Source: Gigaspora rosea (taxonomy: Eukaryota; Glomeromycota; Glomeromycetes; Diversisporales; Gigasporaceae). Taken from it: DNA of 64,000 nt. The stretch is taken from NCBI GenBank assembly GCA_003550325.1, contig QKWP01000063.1:373926-437925 (forward strand), written 5' to 3'. This document shows, in pieces, positions 60,590 to 64,000 of the stretch (positions within the stretch are counted from its first letter, which is position 1; each line of letters begins with the position of its first letter). The position numbers and the translations under genes were made by a program. The notes beneath the pieces were generated by a model. The model was not told the origin of the DNA and ran no database searches. It saw only the letters and a list, made by a program, of their open reading frames with translations.

Positions 60590-60992
60590 CTGCAAAAATG
60601 TTTAAAAATATACAATTTTGCAAAATTTTGTACTTTGCTGACCGCCAGCAGGATCGCAGATCTTCACAAATTTTTAGTTAAAAAATCTGCGCAAATTTGC
60701 ACAATAACAATGTCTGCACAGAAATTAAATCTGTACAGAAAATAAAAAAATTTCTTCAACGATCATTAGCAGGGTCACATATTTGAATTAATTGTTGATA
60801 ATTGTTTTTTTTAAAAATCTCTGCAGATCTGCACTATAAAAACTTCCCCAATGTAAATCAAGTTGCACCAAAATTGGTACAAATATCACATACCAATCTG
60901 CCACTAAAATTGATACGTATATCATAAACCTAGTTGCCACTGAAATTGGTATGAAAACCATGAACTAAGCTGCTACCAAATTTGGTATTTAC
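60590..60992. repeat. ctgacc..cagggtcac repeats plus a 36-bp tandem
   Basis: 60590-60840 holds two diverged copies of the repeat seen at 19920. 60860-60992 is a degenerate tandem with period about 36 bp, four units built on gttgccactaaaattggta. No protein is supported. Confidence 0.55.
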
Positions 60993-61176
60993 ACAAATCA
61001 AATTTTAGCAACAAATATAAAAATAGATCAGATTATAGCTAATGTGAATATGGACCAAACTGCAGAAGCTGACACATAAATATATTTATTTTATTTACTC
61101 ATTTGTTGATTTTTTTTTAATACATAATTGTTATTATATTATATTAAATACAAACTATTTTTTATTGGTACTTGAT

Positions 61177-62097
61177 TAGTGATACAGGCTGACCTCGGCC
61201 CATCAGCTGGGCGGGCGGGCGGGTCTGCCCTTGACCCACATTCCTGCAGGTCAGCCCAGCTGGTATATAGTTAAATTTTTTTTGTCTGATAGATTTTCAT
61301 TGTATAACTTATAATTATTAGTTAAAATTAGAGTTTCAGGTGAAACAAATCTTCAATGGAGCACCGTGGTGCACCAAGACTGGTGCACCGAAACTGGTGC
61401 ACCGATAATTATAAAAAACTCAAATCTTCAACGGTGCATCGATGGTGCACCATGGTGCACCGGATGGTCCTAGTGAAACTAACTAGTTTCACCAACAACT
61501 CTAGTTAAAATCACGCGTAGAACATTTTCAAGTTAGTGCTTGCAGTCGATAACTATCTATTCAAATAAAATCGAATAGTCAACTTTTCTAGTCGATATTT
61601 ATAAATTCAACTAGTCAATTAGGAGTTCTGACTGCTCGCTGATTAAAGCATTGATTATCGATTATAAGTTAGTAAACCACCATCATACTTATCACTTTTA
61701 TTTCCAACTATGAGAAAATATCCCGGTAGATCACCAGCCATAAGAGGACCCATCGGGCCCTCTTATAACCGCTTCCTATTCGCATATAGTAGATCCACTA
61801 TATATATGCATCACATGCACTCTTCCTACTATTTGTAATTTATGTAACATTATATGTATGTGTGCTTATGATGCGCTGATCATTATATCGACTAATTAAA
61901 TGCATCTCTGTGTAATTTTTTAACAATTAAAATCTTGCACAAGTATCGTGATGTAATTCTGACTATTTTCATATTGAGAAGATCAAATTATAAGACTACT
62001 TTAAAGTTTTTTAACAATATGATTAGCCCGGTCGACCGGGCCAATTAATTTCCGCAGCCGGGTCAGCCTGAGAATTTGGCATCGGCCCGTATCACTA
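61177..62097. mobile_element. 921-bp hAT-like element with perfect 8-bp TSD
   Basis: Ends tagtgatacaggc and gcccgtatcacta are inverted. The TSD tacttgat is at 61169-61176 and 62098-62105. GC-rich subterminal blocks (ctgggcgggcgggcggg on the left, cccggtcgaccggg on the right) contrast with the AT-rich genome. No transposase. It contains the nested element 61329-61503 and lies just left of the coding relic at 62107. Confidence 0.88.
61329..61503. mobile_element. 175-bp nested hAT-like MITE rich in ggtgcacc
   Basis: Ends tagagtttcaggtgaaac and gtttcaccaacaactcta. The perfect 8-bp TSD gttaaaat lies at 61321-61328 and 61504-61511. The interior holds five copies of the palindrome ggtgcacc and related gcaccg words in both orientations. 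Confidence 0.85.
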
Positions 62098-62106
62098 TAC
62101 TTGATA

Positions 62107-62475
62107 AAAGCATAATGTAGCATTCTTTGATACATTTCTTAGAACAATTAAGGACGATTATGAAAATTGCAGTCCTCAACTTCAAGCTGCTCTAGAAAAG
62201 CTGGCTGAAAGATACAATGCAGCAAAGGCTAAATCTATCCCAGTACTGACATCTTTTCTTTACAGTATAAATCAAAACAAAGATCCACTAGTATGAGTAA
62301 AGAGTGATGCTAAAATCCATGTGCAAGTCGAATCAGTAAAGCAAGAAAAACAGAATCTGGTGCAAAAAAATCTAATAATAAAGAAAATAATAATCCACAT
62401 GCTATTCTAGCATGAAAGGTCTGAGCAGTTAGTAAAAAGAAACATAGTCTTAGTCAAAATATTAGCAAAAACAAT
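62107..62475 (+). pseudogene. C-terminal remnant of a repetitive transposase-like protein
   Basis: One frame reads AFFDTFLRTIKDDYENCS, ALEKLAERYNAAKAKSIP and SFLYSINQNKDPLV, then a stop. The same frame continues SDAKIHVQVESVKQ. I recall this wording from the tails of SWIM-domain/MULE-type transposase-like proteins in mycorrhizal fungi; the assignment is from memory. No upstream part remains on the other side of the hAT-like element. Stops at about 62295 and later show decay. Confidence 0.45.
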
Positions 62476-62767
62476 TTAAATTAGGATTAAGTTTTTTTTG
62501 ATGTTGATTTTTTTAATATGTTGAAACTTTATGTTGCAATAGGTTTTTTTAATTAACAAAATTGTAATATGGACGCAATTTATCAATGAAAGAATTTGGT
62601 TTAGTATTCTTAATAATGTGGCTTGATTGTAAATCGATTTGAAACCAATATATTAATATATGCATAATTAAAGTTTTTAAAAATAGTTTATTATTTATAA
62701 TTTGTAAGTACATAATAGCACTAAAATATTATAGTGAATTAATTCTTATATTAGAAATGTAAGATGA

Positions 62768-62889
62768 ATCTTGGAGAATTTATTAAAAATTAAAAAGTAT
62801 GGTGGATCAATTGTTAGCTTGGAGAACTTATTAAAAATTAAAAAGTATGGTGGATCAATTGCCAGCTTGGAGAACTTATTAAAAATTTA
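62768..62889. repeat. 48-bp tandem repeat, about 2.5 copies
   Basis: cttggagaacttattaaaaa recurs at 62770, 62818 and 62866, exactly 48 bases apart; copies differ by a few bases. Confidence 0.85.
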
Positions 62890-63005
62890 ACCAGATTATT
62901 GGTGAGAAAAGCTAATGAATTAGTTAAGTATAATGCACCCGAAAAAAAAATGGTATCTTAAAAAAACATGAACTTAAAATTTATATATTTCATACTAGCT
63001 GTATA

Positions 63006-63312
63006 TGGGGCCGTTGCAGTAGAAAGGGCCGATACTGGTTTATATATGATTTTGAGAAAATCACATTTGTTTTATTTGGACTGATCTGGGTTAATCAAAA
63101 TTTTTGTGATTTGATTAGTCATTTATATCGAATAATCCCGTGATGTATGAAACTCCCAAGAAATTTTTTTTAAATATCTCAATTTTTTATTATGCAAATC
63201 AATTTCCACTTATAATTGAAAAATGTAGCGCGTGTCAAAATTTATCCGAATATAACAAAAACCTGATTTTCATTTTTGGGCAGTATCGGCCCTTTCTATT
63301 GCAACGGCCCCA
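63006..63312. mobile_element. TA-flanked MITE, tggggccgttgca ends, 307 bp
   Basis: The left end, tggggccgttgcagtagaaa, inverts to tttctattgcaacggcccca on the right, with the match extending through gggccgatactg. TA on both flanks (63004-63005, 63313-63314). Same architecture as 59871-60212. A plus-strand frame across its right end is not a gene. Confidence 0.78.
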
Positions 63313-63420
63313 TATAATAAGGAATCAAAAAATTTTAAATCAGAAATATAGTGCTATATATATATATAGATTTAGGTGCCTTAAGTTTAATTTTGAATAA
63401 TAATTAGCAATAATTAAAAC

Positions 63421-63556
63421 ATAATTAATTTTTAAAGCATAGTAGCACCAGTTTCTTTATTAAAAATAAATAATGCTTTAAAATTAACATAATTAATTTT
63501 TAAAGCATAGTAGCACCAGTTTCTTTATTAAAAATAAATAGTGCTTTAAAATATAA
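63421..63556. repeat. 68-bp tandem duplication
   Basis: The block starting ataattaatttttaaagc at 63421 is repeated at 63489 with about one mismatch, so it is recent. Confidence 0.88.
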
Positions 63557-64000
63557 TTTTAATATGATTATTGACATTCTTATATCCAAGACTAATACGT
63601 TAGCTTTTAAATCTATATTAAATATAATTTATAAAGAAAAAAAAACAGCTTGATAGTCATATCGGCATTTTTAAAAACATTAGTTACATGATATGCAGTG
63701 ATCACATTTTGTGTACCTGAATAAAATCACATGATAAATGATTATTATAACCTGGCACAGAGTTCATATGTGCAAGTTAAGTCACAAATATTCTTGTATA
63801 TCAACTACTGTTATTGAACCAAGTTGTAATTTTGAAATTTTATTTTCTATTTTTTTATCAATTTCTAAGCTTTGATTAATATTGTCGCAGTCAAAATCGG
63901 TTCTTGGAAGAAAATTTGGTTCCAGGATGTGTAGCGCAGGAGTGACAATAGGCTTAATTACGTACCTTAATCACCGGATAATCAAGTTACTTACCCGGGT
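63557..64000. other. No gene seen
   Basis: AT-rich DNA to the window edge; no feature supported. Confidence 0.5.

Overview
This is an AT-rich eukaryotic window with few genes and many transposons. Three things point to an arbuscular mycorrhizal fungus (Glomeromycotina, Rhizophagus-like): short GT-AG introns, a spliced Uma2-like gene of a type I recall as expanded in these fungi, and LINE, TPR and methyltransferase remnants of the kind common there. That assignment is inference; no search was run.

Host genes are sparse. One intact single-exon gene encodes an AlkB/ALKBH2-3-type dioxygenase (24037-24750, minus). A six-exon Uma2/PD-(D/E)XK-like gene lies at 30952-32315 (plus), with one frame break in exon 5. 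A four-exon multi-pass membrane protein gene can be assembled at 47770-48563 (minus). Weaker coding remnants are a two-exon helical fragment (26218-26609), a methyltransferase fragment (29532-29684), a transposase-like C-terminal tail (62107-62475) and a few orphan exon-like stretches.

Most of the window is nested mobile DNA, and many copies can be delimited by target-site duplications (TSDs). The left third (1-20 kb) carries terminal-inverted-repeat (TIR) elements, two GGG..CCC elements with perfect 8-bp TSDs, large hAT-like copies, and two unusually long tRNA-headed SINE-like retroposons. One of these retroposons sits in an old LINE at 12.4-15.8 kb, which is also split by a TIR element carrying palindromes and a tiny hAT-like element. 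A second LINE relic lies at 20.5-22.1 kb. A non-autonomous Helitron at 27042-28873 contains a tandem array of decayed TPR-coding units. A third SINE (32960-33643) is interrupted by a 306-base assembly gap. The 39-45 kb stretch is dominated by fold-back and TA-flanked elements. A full-length LINE (50225-57777) has a perfect 20-bp TSD but broken ORFs. The right end (57-64 kb) holds several small hAT-like and TA-flanked elements with clean TSDs, nested elements and short tandem repeats.

No rRNA gene, canonical tRNA gene or CRISPR array was seen. Assembly flaws include an 82-bp duplication joined by a single N (14375-14539) and the N gap at 33295-33600.
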